DNA from: Microbacterium dextranolyticum
Lineage (GTDB): Bacteria; Actinomycetota; Actinomycetes; Actinomycetales; Microbacteriaceae
Length of the DNA: 64,000 bases
Assembly: GCF_016907295.1 (NCBI RefSeq)
Contig: NZ_JAFBBR010000001.1
Span: 1,488,001 to 1,552,000, forward strand
Direction: 5' to 3'
Shown: positions 12,663-23,875 of the stretch, piece by piece
Position numbering within the stretch: position 1 is the first letter of the stretch
Layout: every line of letters starts with the position of its first letter
Notes under the pieces: generated by a model
What the model was told of the DNA's origin: nothing
Seen by the model: the letters and a program-made list of their open reading frames with translations, nothing else
Databases searched by the model: none
Made by a program: the position numbers and the translations under genes

Positions 12663-13126
12663 CGATCGAGATCACGAACGAGTCGGGCGTCGAGGTCGAC
12701 GAGACGGTGCTGCTGCGCCTCACCGAGCACAACCTCGCCGAGCTGCACGTGAGTGCGGATGCCGATGTCGCGATCCTTCTCGTCGACGAGGGCGCCATGG
12801 AGGCGCTGCACGTCCAGTGGATGGACGAGCCCGGCCCGACCGATGTGCTGAGCTTCCCCATGGATGAGCTGCGCCCGGGAACGCAGGAGCAGCCGACGCC
12901 TCCGGGCCTGCTGGGCGACATCGTCCTGTGCCCGCAGGTCGCCGAGACGCAGGCACAGGCCGCGAACCACTCGACGCTCGACGAGCTGATCCTCCTGACG
13001 ACGCACGGCACGCTGCACCTGCTCGGCTTCGACCATGCCGAGCCGGACGAGGAGCGGGAGATGTTCGGTCTGCAGCGCGACCTCATCGCCGCGTTCCGCA
13101 GCTCCGAGCGTCGACGGCGCGCATGA
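12659..13126 (+). CDS. ybeY: Endoribonuclease YbeY, 16S rRNA 3' end processing
   Basis: Protein of 155 residues. The zinc motif HGTLHLLGFDHAE (Hx3Hx5H) is at about residues 117-129, and the family sequence GPTDVLSFPMDE and LLGDIVLCPQVA precedes it. YbeY is a metal-dependent RNase needed for 16S rRNA maturation and ribosome quality control. ATGA overlaps join it to phoH upstream and to the CBS/CorC gene downstream, a conserved phoH-ybeY-corC-era order. Confidence 0.96.
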
Positions 13127-14451
13127 CGGCGACGCTCCTCCTGGTCGCCGCCGCGCTCCTCGTCGCGCTCGGCGGCCTGATGGCGGCGCTCGACGCAGCT
13201 CTCGGCGTGACGTCTCGCGCCGACCTTCTCGACATGTCGCAGACCGGTCGCGGCGGTGCCGCGCTGGGAAAGATCGCCGCCGACCCTGAGGCTCACGGCA
13301 ACGCGGTCGTCTTCATCCGCATCCTGGCAGAAACCACGGCGGCGGTTCTCGTCACGGTCGCCTTCACGATCGCTCTCGACAGCATCTGGTGGGCGATGCT
13401 CGCCGCCGCGATCCTGATGACCGTCGTGTCTTTCGTGCTCGTCGGGGCGAGCCCCCGCGCCGTGGGGCGCCAGCACGCCCGGGGGCTCCTGCGAGGGGGC
13501 GCGCCCATCGTCCGCGGCGCGCGGGTCGTGCTGGGGCCGCTGGCTCATCTGCTCGTGCTGCTGGGCAACCGTGTCACGCCGGGCGTGCATCGCAGCACGT
13601 CGTTCGCCAGCGAGGAACAGCTGCTGTCGATGGTCGACGAGGCGGCCTCGCAAGACCTCATCGAAGAAGACGATCGCGAGCTCATCCACTCGGTGTTCGA
13701 CTTCACCGACACGTTCGTCCGGGCCGTGATGGTGCCGCGTACCGACATGGTGACGATGGATGCCGCCGCCACCACTCAAGAGGCGATGGGCCTCTTCCTC
13801 GACAAGGGCGTCTCACGGGTGCCCGTCGCCGACGCCGACGACATCACGGGGGTCGTGTACCTGAAAGACCTCGTGCAGTTCGCCTTCCGTGACGAATCCG
13901 CGTGGCGGGACGCCCCCGTGGCGCAGATCGCCCGGCCGGCCGTCTTCGTGCCGGAGTCGATGAAGGCCGAGACGCTGCTGCAGCAGATGAAGCGGGATGC
14001 CGTGCACGTCTGCCTCGTCGTCGACGAGTACGGCGGCGTGGCGGGCCTCGTCACCCTCGAAGACCTCATCGAGGAACTCGTCGGTGAGATCGCCGACGAG
14101 TACGACCCGCGTCAGAGCGAGATCGTCGATCTCGGCGACGGACGATTCCGCGTCAGCGCCCGCCTCGGGCTGGACGAGGTCGGAGAGCTCTTCGGCATCG
14201 AACTCGAGGATGACGACGTCGACTCGATCGGAGGCCTTCTCGGCAAGCAGCTCGGACGCGTGCCGCTGCCGGGCGCACAGGCGGAGTACGACGGGATCGT
14301 GATGACCGGTGGGACCTCCCGAGGCCGCGGGCGCGGCCTGGCCACCGTCTTCGTCGAGGCATCCGATGCCCTCACGGCCGCCGATGCGGCGTTCGGGGGA
14401 CGCACACCGCGCACGGGACCCGTGCCGACCCAGAAGGGCGACGACAGATGA
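13123..14451 (+). CDS. Hemolysin C / CorC family membrane protein with CBS pair
   Basis: Protein of 442 residues from the ATG overlapping the ybeY stop. The N-terminal CNNM/DUF21 part has a first membrane segment (LLLVAAALLVALGGLMAAL) and two more around residues 70-105. FTDTFVRAVMVPRTDMVTMD begins a tandem CBS pair (VSRVPVADADDITGVVYLKDL, HVCLVVDEYGGVAGLVTLEDLIEELVGEI), and a C-terminal CorC_HlyC domain ends near LGRVPLPGAQAEYDGI. Relatives are implicated in Mg/Co efflux; the old hemolysin label is historical. The stop overlaps the era start. Confidence 0.92.
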   Translation: MTATLLLVAAALLVALGGLMAALDAALGVTSRADLLDMSQTGRGGAALGKIAADPEAHGNAVVFIRILAETTAAVLVTVAFTIALDSIWWAMLAAAILMTVVSFVLVGASPRAVGRQHARGLLRGGAPIVRGARVVLGPLAHLLVLLGNRVTPGVHRSTSFASEEQLLSMVDEAASQDLIEEDDRELIHSVFDFTDTFVRAVMVPRTDMVTMDAAATTQEAMGLFLDKGVSRVPVADADDITGVVYLKDLVQFAFRDESAWRDAPVAQIARPAVFVPESMKAETLLQQMKRDAVHVCLVVDEYGGVAGLVTLEDLIEELVGEIADEYDPRQSEIVDLGDGRFRVSARLGLDEVGELFGIELEDDDVDSIGGLLGKQLGRVPLPGAQAEYDGIVMTGGTSRGRGRGLATVFVEASDALTAADAAFGGRTPRTGPVPTQKGDDR

Positions 14452-15341
14452 GCGCGCACAGATCCGGATTCGTAACCTTCGTCGGTCGGCCCAACGTCGG
14501 CAAGTCGACGCTGACGAACGCGCTGGTGGGCGAGAAGGTCGCCATCACCTCCGACAAGCCGCAGACGACGCGACGCGCGATCCGCGGCATCCTGAACCGC
14601 CCGGGCGGGCAGCTGATCATCGTGGACACCCCCGGCATCCACAAGCCGCGGACCCTTCTCGGGCAACGTCTGAACGACCTCGTGGAGCAGGTGCTCGGCG
14701 ACGTCGATGCGATCGGGTTCCTCGTGCCCGCGACCGAGAAGGTCGGCCCGGGCGACCGCCGCATCGCGGCCTCGCTCGACGGCTATCCGCGCGCGAAGAA
14801 GGTCGCGATCGTCACGAAGACCGACATCGCCTCGCGCGAGGAGATCACCGAGCGTCTGATGGAGGTCGACAGTCTGCGAGAGGACTGGGACGCCGTCATC
14901 CCGCTGTCGGCCGTCGCGGGGGAGCAGCTGGACGTCCTCGCCGACGAGCTTCTCTCGCTCCTGCCCGAGGGGCCGGCGCTCTACGAGGACGGCGTGGTCA
15001 CCGACGAGTCGCTCGAGGACCGGATCGCCGAGATCATCCGCGAGGCCGCACTGGAAGGCGTCCGCGACGAGCTGCCGCACTCGATCGCCGTCACCATCGA
15101 AGACATCGCCGAGCGCGACACCGGCTCGATGACCGACATCTACGCGAACCTCGTCGTCGAGCGTGACAGCCAGAAGGCGATCATCATCGGGCACAAGGGG
15201 TCACGCCTCGCGGCGGTCGGCGCGCGCGCGCGGGCGCAGATCGAGCCGCTCGTCGGAACGAAGGTCTTCCTCAAGCTCCACGTGCGCGTCGCGAAGGAAT
15301 GGCAGCGCGACCCGAAGCAGCTCGGACGGCTGGGGTTCTGA
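14448..15341 (+). CDS. era: GTPase Era
   Basis: Protein of 297 residues. GTPase motifs are GRPNVGKST (G1, residues 11-19), the switch KPQTTRRAIRG, DTPGIHKP (G3) and TKTD (G4, in place of NKxD), followed by a C-terminal KH domain (KAIIIGHKGSRLAAVGARARAQIEPLVGTKVFLKLHVRV). Era binds the 3' end of 16S rRNA and aids 30S assembly. It ends the phoH-ybeY-corC-era cluster. The ATG overlaps the stop before it by four bases. Confidence 0.97.
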   Translation: MSAHRSGFVTFVGRPNVGKSTLTNALVGEKVAITSDKPQTTRRAIRGILNRPGGQLIIVDTPGIHKPRTLLGQRLNDLVEQVLGDVDAIGFLVPATEKVGPGDRRIAASLDGYPRAKKVAIVTKTDIASREEITERLMEVDSLREDWDAVIPLSAVAGEQLDVLADELLSLLPEGPALYEDGVVTDESLEDRIAEIIREAALEGVRDELPHSIAVTIEDIAERDTGSMTDIYANLVVERDSQKAIIIGHKGSRLAAVGARARAQIEPLVGTKVFLKLHVRVAKEWQRDPKQLGRLGF

Positions 15342-15408
15342 TGCGTGGTCGACGGATGCCCGGCGCGCGGTGCGCCGTCGCGCGCTGGCACGCGGCACCG
15401 TCGGCGTG

Positions 15409-16167
15409 ATGAGCGGAATCGGCGACGGGGGAGCACCCGACGCCCGCGTCGCGTCGGTTCCTGCCGGGTGGGTCGGATCCCGTGCGTCTCGCGCGCCCCT
15501 GCAAATGCTCACCGCCGAAGTCTTCAACCGCAGCTTCACCCCCTCGCCCGACGCCACGATCCACGTCGCGCCGCTGCGCAGGCCACCGGCGACGCTCACG
15601 GTCGTCGTGGGCCTCATCGCCGCGTTCCTCGTGTGGGTCGTGGTGTGGATCCTCGTGCAAGCGGGCACGACGCCGTCGACCGAGGGCCCCGTGCCCTACC
15701 TGATCGCCGGATTCTTCGGCCTGGTCGGACTCTACTTCGTGATCAGCTTCGTCAATCTGGTGATGGCGGGACGTGATCGCCGTTCCTGGAGCAACCGCGA
15801 ATGCGTCGCGCTGGGGCGCTCGGGCGTCGTGATCCGCACGCAGGGCGAAGCCGTCGACATCCCGTGGTCGGAGGTCACCGCGATTCGCGCCACGGTCACG
15901 AACTCCGACCGTGCCGCGCGCACGGGCCGCGTGCGGATTCCCGTGCTGCGGATCGAGCAGGGGGCGAGGCACTGGGACTTCGCCTCGTTCATCCTGGGTG
16001 CATCGCCGCTCACCGTGTACACCGTGCTGCACTACTACTGGACGCACCCCGCGGCCCGCGCGGAGCTCGGCACGGCGGCCGCTCAGCGGAAGATGGATGC
16101 CCAGGCGGGGGCATCCGTGCCCTCCTCCGACCCTGCGGACGCGGGTCCTCCGTCACCCGCGGGGTAG
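15409..16167 (+). CDS. Hypothetical membrane protein with PH-like domain
   Basis: Protein of 252 residues if the ATG at 15409 is used; another ATG at 15505 would give 220. Neither has a strong ribosome site, so the start is uncertain. Two membrane segments are visible (TVVVGLIAAFLVWVVVWILV and YLIAGFFGLVGLYFVISFVNLVM), followed by a soluble part with SGVVIRTQGEAVDIPWSEVTAIRATV, which resembles a bacterial PH-like fold, and a low-complexity tail. I do not recognise a named family. It stands alone between era and leuA. Confidence 0.7.
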   Translation: MSGIGDGGAPDARVASVPAGWVGSRASRAPLQMLTAEVFNRSFTPSPDATIHVAPLRRPPATLTVVVGLIAAFLVWVVVWILVQAGTTPSTEGPVPYLIAGFFGLVGLYFVISFVNLVMAGRDRRSWSNRECVALGRSGVVIRTQGEAVDIPWSEVTAIRATVTNSDRAARTGRVRIPVLRIEQGARHWDFASFILGASPLTVYTVLHYYWTHPAARAELGTAAAQRKMDAQAGASVPSSDPADAGPPSPAG

Positions 16168-16247
16168 CGGTCTCGACGCTCCCGTCGGAGCATCCGGTCG
16201 CGGGTGCCCCGCGGATGCCCGCGTTCATCGCACCTCGGGGCGGGGTG

Positions 16248-16253
16248 TACGCT
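16248..16253 (+). promoter_or_regulatory. Candidate -10 of the leuA leader transcript
   Basis: TACGCT sits six bases before the leader-peptide ATG at 16260. This spacing predicts transcription starting at that ATG (leaderless leader peptide). Inference. Confidence 0.4.
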
Positions 16254-16259
16254 GTCCCC

Positions 16260-18145
<1,886 letters not shown>

Positions 18146-18170
18146 CACAAGTCGCATCCCCCATGGGGAA

Positions 18171-18211
18171 CGCACAGCGCCCGGGGCCGTCGTCGCCCCG
18201 GGCGCTGTGCG
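18171..18211. terminator. Bidirectional terminator between leuA and the TRIC gene
   Basis: A perfect 16-bp inverted repeat (arms 18171-18186 and 18196-18211, CGCACAGCGCCCGGGG and its complement) with a nine-base loop lies between two convergent genes. It lacks a long T run, as is common in high-GC actinobacteria. Confidence 0.8.
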
Positions 18212-18250
18212 TGGGGGCGGTCTGCGGCTCCGCGCTCCGGTGCCGCCGCA

Positions 18251-18937
18251 TCAGGGTTTGATGATGGGGATGGCGGATGTCTCGAGAGCGACCTTGCGGC
18301 GGTGCAGGGCACGCTGCTCGGGCAGCGAGATGTCGAAGATCACGGCGAGCAGGCGAATGACGGTGGTCACGACCACGCAGGCGACGGATGCCGCGGCGAT
18401 CGGCGCACCGAGCGCGTGCGCTCCGACCAGCACGGCACAGCCGGCGCCGGCCGCGACCGCGTAGAGCGAGCCGACGTGCATGACCGACACCGGAAGTCCC
18501 ATGATCACGTCGCGCAGGATGCCTCCGCCGACGGCGGCGCACACGCCGATGAAGACGGCGGGCACCACGGGAACGCCCATCGCGAGTGCCTTGGCGGTTC
18601 CGAAGGCCCCGAACAGCCCGATCACGATGGCATCCAGCGCCACGATCAGGCCGTTGAGCCGCTGGAAGATGTTCGCCAGCAGCATCCCGACCAGTGCTGC
18701 CCCCGTCGCCGTCAGCAGGTACCAGTTGCTCTGCAGCGTCGCCAAGGGGGTGTTCAGCAGCAGGTCGCGGATGATTCCGCCGCCCATCCCCATCATGATG
18801 CCGATGAGGGCGACGCCGAGCAGATCGAGGCGCTGCCGACCGACGAAGCCGGTCGCGAACAGCGCCCCCTGCACGCCGCCGAGTCCGACGGCGAGAAGGT
18901 CCGCCCACAGCGGGATCACGAAGAGCTGGTCGTCCAC
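18251..18937 (-). CDS. TRIC-family cation channel (UPF0126)
   Basis: Protein of 228 residues from a GTG at 18937 ([27 protein letters not shown]), preceded by GGAGAG; a longer frame to 19102 has a basic, low-complexity extension that looks non-coding. Seven hydrophobic segments form two repeats, each with a Gly-rich bend: [12 protein letters not shown] and [13 protein letters not shown]. This pattern marks the prokaryotic TRIC/YadS family, homotrimeric K+-permeable channels. Convergent with leuA. Confidence 0.88.
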   Translation of the reverse strand: MDDQLFVIPLWADLLAVGLGGVQGALFATGFVGRQRLDLLGVALIGIMMGMGGGIIRDLLLNTPLATLQSNWYLLTATGAALVGMLLANIFQRLNGLIVALDAIVIGLFGAFGTAKALAMGVPVVPAVFIGVCAAVGGGILRDVIMGLPVSVMHVGSLYAVAAGAGCAVLVGAHALGAPIAAASVACVVVTTVIRLLAVIFDISLPEQRALHRRKVALETSAIPIIKP

Positions 18938-19094
18938 CTCTCCATTCTCCCGCCTGCGGTGCGGATGCCCGGCTCCGGTGGGGCGGCGCACCTGTGCACG
19001 ACGCGTCCGCGGTGGCATCCGCACCACCGTGCGCCGCGCGCGCCGCGGCTGCGAGCCTCCAGCCCGTGTCGGACAGGGCGGAGATAATGGAGGG

Positions 19095-19823
19095 GTGCCC
19101 ACCTACCGCGACGAAGTCGTGGTCCTGCGTACCCACAAGCTGGGGGAGGCGGACCGCATCGTGACGATGCTCAGCCGTCGTCACGGCAAGGTGCGTGCGG
19201 TGGCCAAAGGCGTGCGGCGCACATCGTCGAAGTTCGGCGCGCGGCTCGAACCGTTCATGGTCGCCGACGTGCAGCTCTATCAGGGACGCACGCTCGACAT
19301 CGTGCAGCAGGCGGAGTCGCTCGGCTCGTACGGGGCGCCCATCGTCGCCGACTACGACCGGTACACGGCGGCCCACGTCATGGTCGAGACGGCCGACCGA
19401 CTGAACGAGGCCGAGGCGACCGCGCAGCAGTACCTTCTGCTGGTCGGCGGATTGCGCACCCTCGCTCAGGGTGGGCGCGCGCCGCGCGGAGTGCTGGATT
19501 CGTATCTGCTGCGGGCGATGGCCCTGTCCGGATGGGCTCCCGCGCTCGACGCGTGCGCCCGGTGCGGCACCCCGGGGCCGCATGAATGGTTCGTCGCCCC
19601 GCTCGGCGGAAGCGTCTGCCGCGCCTGCGCACCCGCGGGCTCTCCCCGCATCCACCCCGAGACGCTGCTCCTGATGCGGGCGCTGATCGCGGGGGAGTGG
19701 GAGATCGTGGATGCGGCATCCGCACACGCGCGGTCCGCGGCCTCCGGCCTGGTGGCCGCCTACACCCAGTACCACCTCGAGCGGGGCATCCGCTCGCTCT
19801 CGCAGATGGAGACCCGTCGGTGA
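19095..19823 (+). CDS. recO: DNA repair protein RecO
   Basis: Protein of 242 residues from a GTG following GGAGG. The N-terminal OB fold starts [53 protein letters not shown], and the C-terminal domain has a zinc-binding pattern CARC...CRAC. RecO loads RecA on SSB-coated DNA together with RecR in the RecF pathway. A GATAAT box at 19083-19088 could serve as -10. The stop overlaps the uppS GTG. Confidence 0.96.
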   Translation: MPTYRDEVVVLRTHKLGEADRIVTMLSRRHGKVRAVAKGVRRTSSKFGARLEPFMVADVQLYQGRTLDIVQQAESLGSYGAPIVADYDRYTAAHVMVETADRLNEAEATAQQYLLLVGGLRTLAQGGRAPRGVLDSYLLRAMALSGWAPALDACARCGTPGPHEWFVAPLGGSVCRACAPAGSPRIHPETLLLMRALIAGEWEIVDAASAHARSAASGLVAAYTQYHLERGIRSLSQMETRR

Positions 19824-20623
19824 CGCCGAAGCCCTACACGCACCGCGATGCCGTGCCGTATCGTCCCCTCGACTGGACGGGACTCCCGGCCCCGGCCTTC
19901 CCGAAGGGGCGCGTGCCGCGGCACGTCGCGATCGTCATGGACGGGAACGGGCGCTGGGCCAACCGCCGCGGCCTCACTCGGATCGAGGGGCATCGGGCGG
20001 GCGAAGAGGTGCTGCTCGACGTCGTCGCCGGGGCGATCCAGGCGGGCGTCTCGCACCTCAGCGTGTACGCGTTCTCGACGGAGAACTGGGCGCGCTCGCC
20101 CGAGGAGGTGCGCTTTCTCATGGGCTACAACCGTGACGTGCTGCACCGCCGCCGCGACCAGCTCAACGAATGGAACGTGCGCATCCGCTGGGCCGGCCGC
20201 CGGCCGCGTCTGTGGGGCTCGGTCATCAAGGAGCTCCAGTACGCCGAGCAGCTCACGCAGGGGAACACAGGCCTCACCCTGACGATGTGCATCAACTACG
20301 GCGGCCGTCACGAGATCGTCGACGCGATGCGCGCGATGGGCGAGGAGATCGCCCGCGGCCGGATGAAGCCGTCGGCGATCACCGAGAAGACGCTGCGCCG
20401 ACACCTGTACATCCCCGACATGCCCGACGTCGATCTGTTCGTCCGATCGAGCGGTGAACAGCGCACCTCGAACTTCCTGCTGTGGGAATCGGCGTACGCC
20501 GAGATGGTATTCCTCGACACGCTGTGGCCGGATTTCTCGCGCAGCGACCTCTGGCATGCGATCCAGCTGTACCTGGACCGGGACCGCCGCTTCGGGGGGG
20601 CCGTCGACGCCCCGACCGCGTAG
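19820..20623 (+). CDS. uppS: Isoprenyl transferase (undecaprenyl diphosphate synthase family)
   Basis: Protein of 267 residues from a GTG overlapping the recO stop (GTGA). Cis-prenyltransferase motifs are [17 protein letters not shown] (catalytic Asp and diphosphate binding), [42 protein letters not shown] and [27 protein letters not shown]. It makes the C50-C55 lipid carrier for cell-wall synthesis from IPP units. recO-uppS is a standard actinobacterial pair. The actinobacterial paralogue making shorter cis products is an alternative. Confidence 0.95.
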   Translation: MTPKPYTHRDAVPYRPLDWTGLPAPAFPKGRVPRHVAIVMDGNGRWANRRGLTRIEGHRAGEEVLLDVVAGAIQAGVSHLSVYAFSTENWARSPEEVRFLMGYNRDVLHRRRDQLNEWNVRIRWAGRRPRLWGSVIKELQYAEQLTQGNTGLTLTMCINYGGRHEIVDAMRAMGEEIARGRMKPSAITEKTLRRHLYIPDMPDVDLFVRSSGEQRTSNFLLWESAYAEMVFLDTLWPDFSRSDLWHAIQLYLDRDRRFGGAVDAPTA

Positions 20624-20686
20624 GCATCCCGCTCGCCGTCATACCACGGTGGGAATACTCCCGCGCGGGACCGCGTTGTCGACGGT

Positions 20687-20731
20687 GTGACCAATGCCAT
20701 CAAGATCGACGTGTGGAGTTTGTCAAACTAG
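20687..20731 (+). pseudogene. Stranded original 5' end of the DsbA-like gene
   Basis: GTG at 20687 reads VTNAIKIDVWS, matching the start of the DsbA-like protein encoded at 36534 (DVWSDIACPWC), then runs into prophage sequence and stops at 20731 (LSN stop). The 15-bp attL core covers its last five codons. This is the remnant left by element insertion; the rest of the gene now lies 15.8 kb away. Confidence 0.85.
20705..20719 (+). repeat. attL core of the prophage
   Basis: ATCGACGTGTGGAGT is repeated exactly at 36555-36569; flanks on both sides differ. The left flank is host DNA (uppS side and the original start of the DsbA-like gene) and the right flank is element DNA. Confidence 0.92.
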
Positions 20732-20735
20732 CCTG

Positions 20736-21308
20736 TCAGTAGCAGGTTGCCTCTGTCAGCCGAAAGCTATCTCCGTTGCTCGTGTGATCCGTCAGTGTGA
20801 CCAGAGCTTCTTCCATTGGGCGGAGGGCTGTTGTTAGGTCGTTGGTCATGCCGACCTGCGTGCTACCGGAGATGATTGCGGCTTCGATATAGAGGGAGTT
20901 GGGGCACCCATCTACCGAGATGACGCGGAGCTTGCTGCACGACCAGTAGTCGCAGGTGTAGCTACTCTTCGGCTCCCATTTCGCAAAAATCCCACGCTTG
21001 ACCTCCTGGTAGCCGTCAGCCTCGAGCTTCTGTGTTGGCGTCTTCTCGATTGGCTTCTGCGCCTGCGGCTCGCCGGGCGATTGCGTGGCGCTTCCGGCTA
21101 CTCGCGGTGCGCTCATGGCGCCGACCACAGCGACCGCTCCGATACCTAAAGCCACGGTGACGATCAGTGCCGCTGCCGTGATACCCAGAGCTAGCCACAC
21201 GCCGCCATTCTTCGACTTCCGCGCGCGTGCCGCGGTCCATGTCGTGCCGTCCCAGTACAGCTCTTGAGAAGGGTTCTGCGGGTGCGGATACCAGCCGGGG
21301 GATGCCAT
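20736..21308 (-). CDS. DUF2510-domain single-pass membrane protein, prophage edge gene
   Basis: Protein of 190 residues. The N-terminal DUF2510 motif is GWYPHPQNPSQELYWDGTTWT (split here only for reading: GWYP, then YWDGTTWT), then a basic stretch, one membrane helix (VWLALGITAAALIVTVALGIG) and an outside domain with four cysteines near residues 116-190 (CDYWSC, GCP, ATC). Its stop is 16 bases from attL. DUF2510 proteins are frequent in actinobacteria and their phages without a known activity. A lysogenic-conversion or superinfection role is a guess from position. Confidence 0.75.
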   Translation of the reverse strand: MASPGWYPHPQNPSQELYWDGTTWTAARARKSKNGGVWLALGITAAALIVTVALGIGAVAVVGAMSAPRVAGSATQSPGEPQAQKPIEKTPTQKLEADGYQEVKRGIFAKWEPKSSYTCDYWSCSKLRVISVDGCPNSLYIEAAIISGSTQVGMTNDLTTALRPMEEALVTLTDHTSNGDSFRLTEATCY

Positions 21309-21340
21309 TCATGCAGGCTAGCGGAGGGGCATGCTTCCGA

Positions 21341-23404
21341 TCACCCTGCCCGCCTCGACACGGCGGCATTGTTCGCGCCGCTCACGGTGGCCTGTAGTGT
21401 CTGGCTGCCGATGGTGAGGCCGACTCGATCGGCGATCTCGGTGAGCAGTGAGCGGTCGTACTGCGAGAGTTGGACGACGCTCGACTCGGGCGCGGATACG
21501 GTGCGTGTCGGCGCTCCGATGCGGTAGTCACTGCGCACGCGCTGGGCGCCGAGGGAACCGAATGGCGCGGCGCTGAGCGAGGCATCGAATGCGCCCGAGG
21601 TGGTGTTGGCGATTCGTCCCATCTGGCGAGTGAGGTCGCCTTCCCCGCCGCGGAGGCCCTTCACGAGGCCGTCGATAACGTTGCCGCCGTAGCCTGCGAA
21701 CAGGCGGCTGGGCGAGTGGATGCCAAGCAGTGAGAGGAATCCACCGATAGCACTCTTGGCGATCTCGATGAGAGCCGATCCGACCGATCCTGCCGCGTTC
21801 CAGAGTCCCTTGACGAGGCCGGCGATGAGGTCGATACCGGCCTTGATGAGGGCGGGCACGAGTCGCGCGAGCGCATCGATCATGACCGGGGCGAGCGTGA
21901 TCAGTGCGTCAACGAGTTGCGGGATGATCTGCGGAATCGCGGTCACTATTCCAGTGAACAGCTCGACTGCGGCCGTGATGAGGCGGGGGAGCATCCCCAC
22001 GACAGATGACACGAGACGGGGGAGCAACGTGACGATGCCCTGCACGAGTGGCGGAATGATCTGCGGGATTGCCTCGACGAGTGACATGAACAGCGAAAGC
22101 GCCGCTTCGGCGAGTCGGGGGAGCAGGGAGAGAATCGCGCCGAGCAGCGTGGGGAGCAGGCCGACGAGGGCGTCCACGAGGGGCGGGATGATGACCGGCA
22201 CGGCCTCGATGATTGAGGTCAGTACCTGGACGGCGGCGGCGAGGATGCCGGGGGTGAAGTTGCTCAGCGTCTGCACGATGTCGGGGAGCAGTGTGGCGAG
22301 GCTTGCGATCAGCGGTGGGACGACTTGAACGACGGCCTGCACGATCCCAGTGAGTGCGGTCAGCGCGGCGCCGAGGAGCATCGGCGCGTTGTTCGCGAGG
22401 AACGTCACGACCGTCGTGATGAGGGTTGCCGTCGATTCGACGACTCGGGGAAGGATCTCGCCCGCGGCGTCGAGGATGCCGCTCAGAGCGCGGAGGGCGG
22501 CGTCGACGATCGCGCCGCGGGCGTCGAGCAGGGTGTCGGCGATGCCCGAGATGTCGAACCCATCGCCGGAGAGCAGCGAGGCGAATGCCTCTCCGATGCC
22601 CCCGGCGATCGCCTGGAAGGTGGGCGAGTCCGCCAGCGAGACGAAGAGGTCGTTTACCTTGTTGAGGCCGTTGGTGATGGGCGGAAGTAGGTCGGTGACG
22701 AACATCTCGGTGAGGGCGCCGAAGCTGTTCTTCACTTTCTCGACGGTGCCGAGGAACGTGCCGCCGAACGCTTCGGCGCTGCCGCCGAATTGCTCTTGCA
22801 GGACGCCCAGGATGATGCCCTGAGCGCCCGCAACGTCGCCCACGGCGGTCATTTGCTCGACCATGGCCTTCTGGTCGGCGGTGAGCTGCACGCCGACCTT
22901 CGAGAGCGCGCCGACGCCTTTGATCGGATCGTTTAGCGCCTTGCCGACGAGGGTGGCAGCCGAGGTCATGTCGGTACCCATCGCGACAGACATGTCGAGG
23001 GCGCTCTTGGTGGCGGCGTCGAAGTTGGTGCCCTTGATGTTGGTGAACGTCAAGAGCATGTTCTGCCCGGCCTGGATCGTCTCGGCCTCGACGCCGGACA
23101 TGCGCTCGAGCGAGTCGGCGAGGCCGGTGATCTGGTCGATCGAGCGCTCCGCCGCGCCGCCTGTGGAGGTGAGCGCGGCGGAGGTCTGGGCGTTTAGTCG
23201 CTCAACCTCGGCGACCGCCTTGAAGGCCTCGACGCCGAGCGCGCCGATCGCGACCCCGGCGCCAACAGCCATCGCGCCGACCGCCACGCCGATGCCGGCG
23301 AGGCCCTTACCGAATGCGCCCAGCCCGCCTGCGGCGTCGTCGAGGCCGCTCTTGAGCTGTTTGGTGTCGGCGAGTACGGAGATCGCGATGGTCTGCCCGG
23401 CCAT
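21341..23404 (-). CDS. Phage tail tape measure protein
   Basis: Protein of 687 residues starting directly after the tail chaperone stop. The N-terminus has the TMP family pattern (ADTKQLKSGLDDAAGGLG), a hydrophobic Gly/Ala segment around residues 35-60, a QITGLADSLERMSGVE region, then long amphipathic repeats of the type LVEAIPQIIPPLVQG and TLLPRLVSSVVG from about residue 290 to 560, and a C-terminal GIHSPSRLF motif common in these proteins. Tape measures set tail length and help DNA entry. At this size the tail would be about 100 nm. The usual distal-tail gene does not follow; the DUF2510 gene does. Confidence 0.93.
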   Translation of the reverse strand: MAGQTIAISVLADTKQLKSGLDDAAGGLGAFGKGLAGIGVAVGAMAVGAGVAIGALGVEAFKAVAEVERLNAQTSAALTSTGGAAERSIDQITGLADSLERMSGVEAETIQAGQNMLLTFTNIKGTNFDAATKSALDMSVAMGTDMTSAATLVGKALNDPIKGVGALSKVGVQLTADQKAMVEQMTAVGDVAGAQGIILGVLQEQFGGSAEAFGGTFLGTVEKVKNSFGALTEMFVTDLLPPITNGLNKVNDLFVSLADSPTFQAIAGGIGEAFASLLSGDGFDISGIADTLLDARGAIVDAALRALSGILDAAGEILPRVVESTATLITTVVTFLANNAPMLLGAALTALTGIVQAVVQVVPPLIASLATLLPDIVQTLSNFTPGILAAAVQVLTSIIEAVPVIIPPLVDALVGLLPTLLGAILSLLPRLAEAALSLFMSLVEAIPQIIPPLVQGIVTLLPRLVSSVVGMLPRLITAAVELFTGIVTAIPQIIPQLVDALITLAPVMIDALARLVPALIKAGIDLIAGLVKGLWNAAGSVGSALIEIAKSAIGGFLSLLGIHSPSRLFAGYGGNVIDGLVKGLRGGEGDLTRQMGRIANTTSGAFDASLSAAPFGSLGAQRVRSDYRIGAPTRTVSAPESSVVQLSQYDRSLLTEIADRVGLTIGSQTLQATVSGANNAAVSRRAG

Positions 23405-23407
23405 GGG

Positions 23408-23862
23408 TTAGCCCTTCTTGGCTCGCTTGTTGTGCGCGCGGATGAGTGCCTCGCGCTGGGAGAGGGTGAGCGCCCAGAACTCGGACGGCGAGAGGGAGAG
23501 ACTCACGACGAACGTCGCGAGGTCCTCATCCCACGCCTCGGGGTCTACTCGGTAGGCGTTGCCGGGGAGGTCTTGGCGGAGCGGGACGCTTTTGGGGCCT
23601 TGTCCTCCGTCGTTGCGATCGCGTCGGAGGCCTCCGTGGTCTTGATGCCGAGGATCTCGTACGCCTCGGTTATCGTCAGCGCGGTCGCCTCGTTCCACGA
23701 GAACTCGGGGTGTCCCTGGCGGCGCCTGTAGACGAGCGCGAGAGCGGCGAGCATGTTGCCCTTCGGCGCGCTCGAATCGTCGAGCGAGGCGAGCGAGTAC
23801 CCGCCGAGCTTCTCGACGGTGGCGATCTCGCCGAGGGTGAGGGATGCGGAGTCGATAGCCAT
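23408..23862 (-). CDS. Tail assembly chaperone GT, made by -1 frameshift
   Basis: The upstream frame (start 23862) and a second frame ending at 23408 overlap at the slippery heptamer CCCAAAA (plus-strand 23590-23596 TTTTGGG). In the upstream frame the codons read GCC CCA AAA, exactly X XXY YYZ. Slipping back one base gives PKSVPLRQDL and continues through DEDLATFVVSLSLSPSEFWALTLSQREALIRAHNKR to the stop just before the tape measure. Such G/GT pairs are conserved in siphophages at this position. The fused product would be about 150 residues. Confidence 0.9.
23545..23862 (-). CDS. Tail assembly chaperone G (upstream frame)
   Basis: Protein of 105 residues from the ATG at 23862, preceded by an AAAGGA ribosome site (sequence upstream of it in frame is non-coding). 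It contains NMLAALALVYRRRQGHPEFSWNEATALTITEAYEILG, typical of tail chaperones of HK97-like phages, and ends in a Ser/Thr/Pro tail. It binds the tape measure before tail tube assembly; the GT form arises by frameshift within its 3' part. Confidence 0.88.
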   Translation of the reverse strand: MAIDSASLTLGEIATVEKLGGYSLASLDDSSAPKGNMLAALALVYRRRQGHPEFSWNEATALTITEAYEILGIKTTEASDAIATTEDKAPKASRSAKTSPATPTE

Positions 23863-23875
23863 GATGGCGGTCCTT

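Noticed and set aside
20659..20670. TCCCGCGCGGGA palindrome before the stranded gene start
   Set aside because: Purely G/C, short, no T tract and no second copy; expected by chance at this GC content.
23408..23698. Separate 96-residue gene before the tape measure
   Set aside because: Its N-terminal part overlaps the chaperone gene in another frame and lacks a ribosome site; the slippery site shows that it is the extension of the chaperone.
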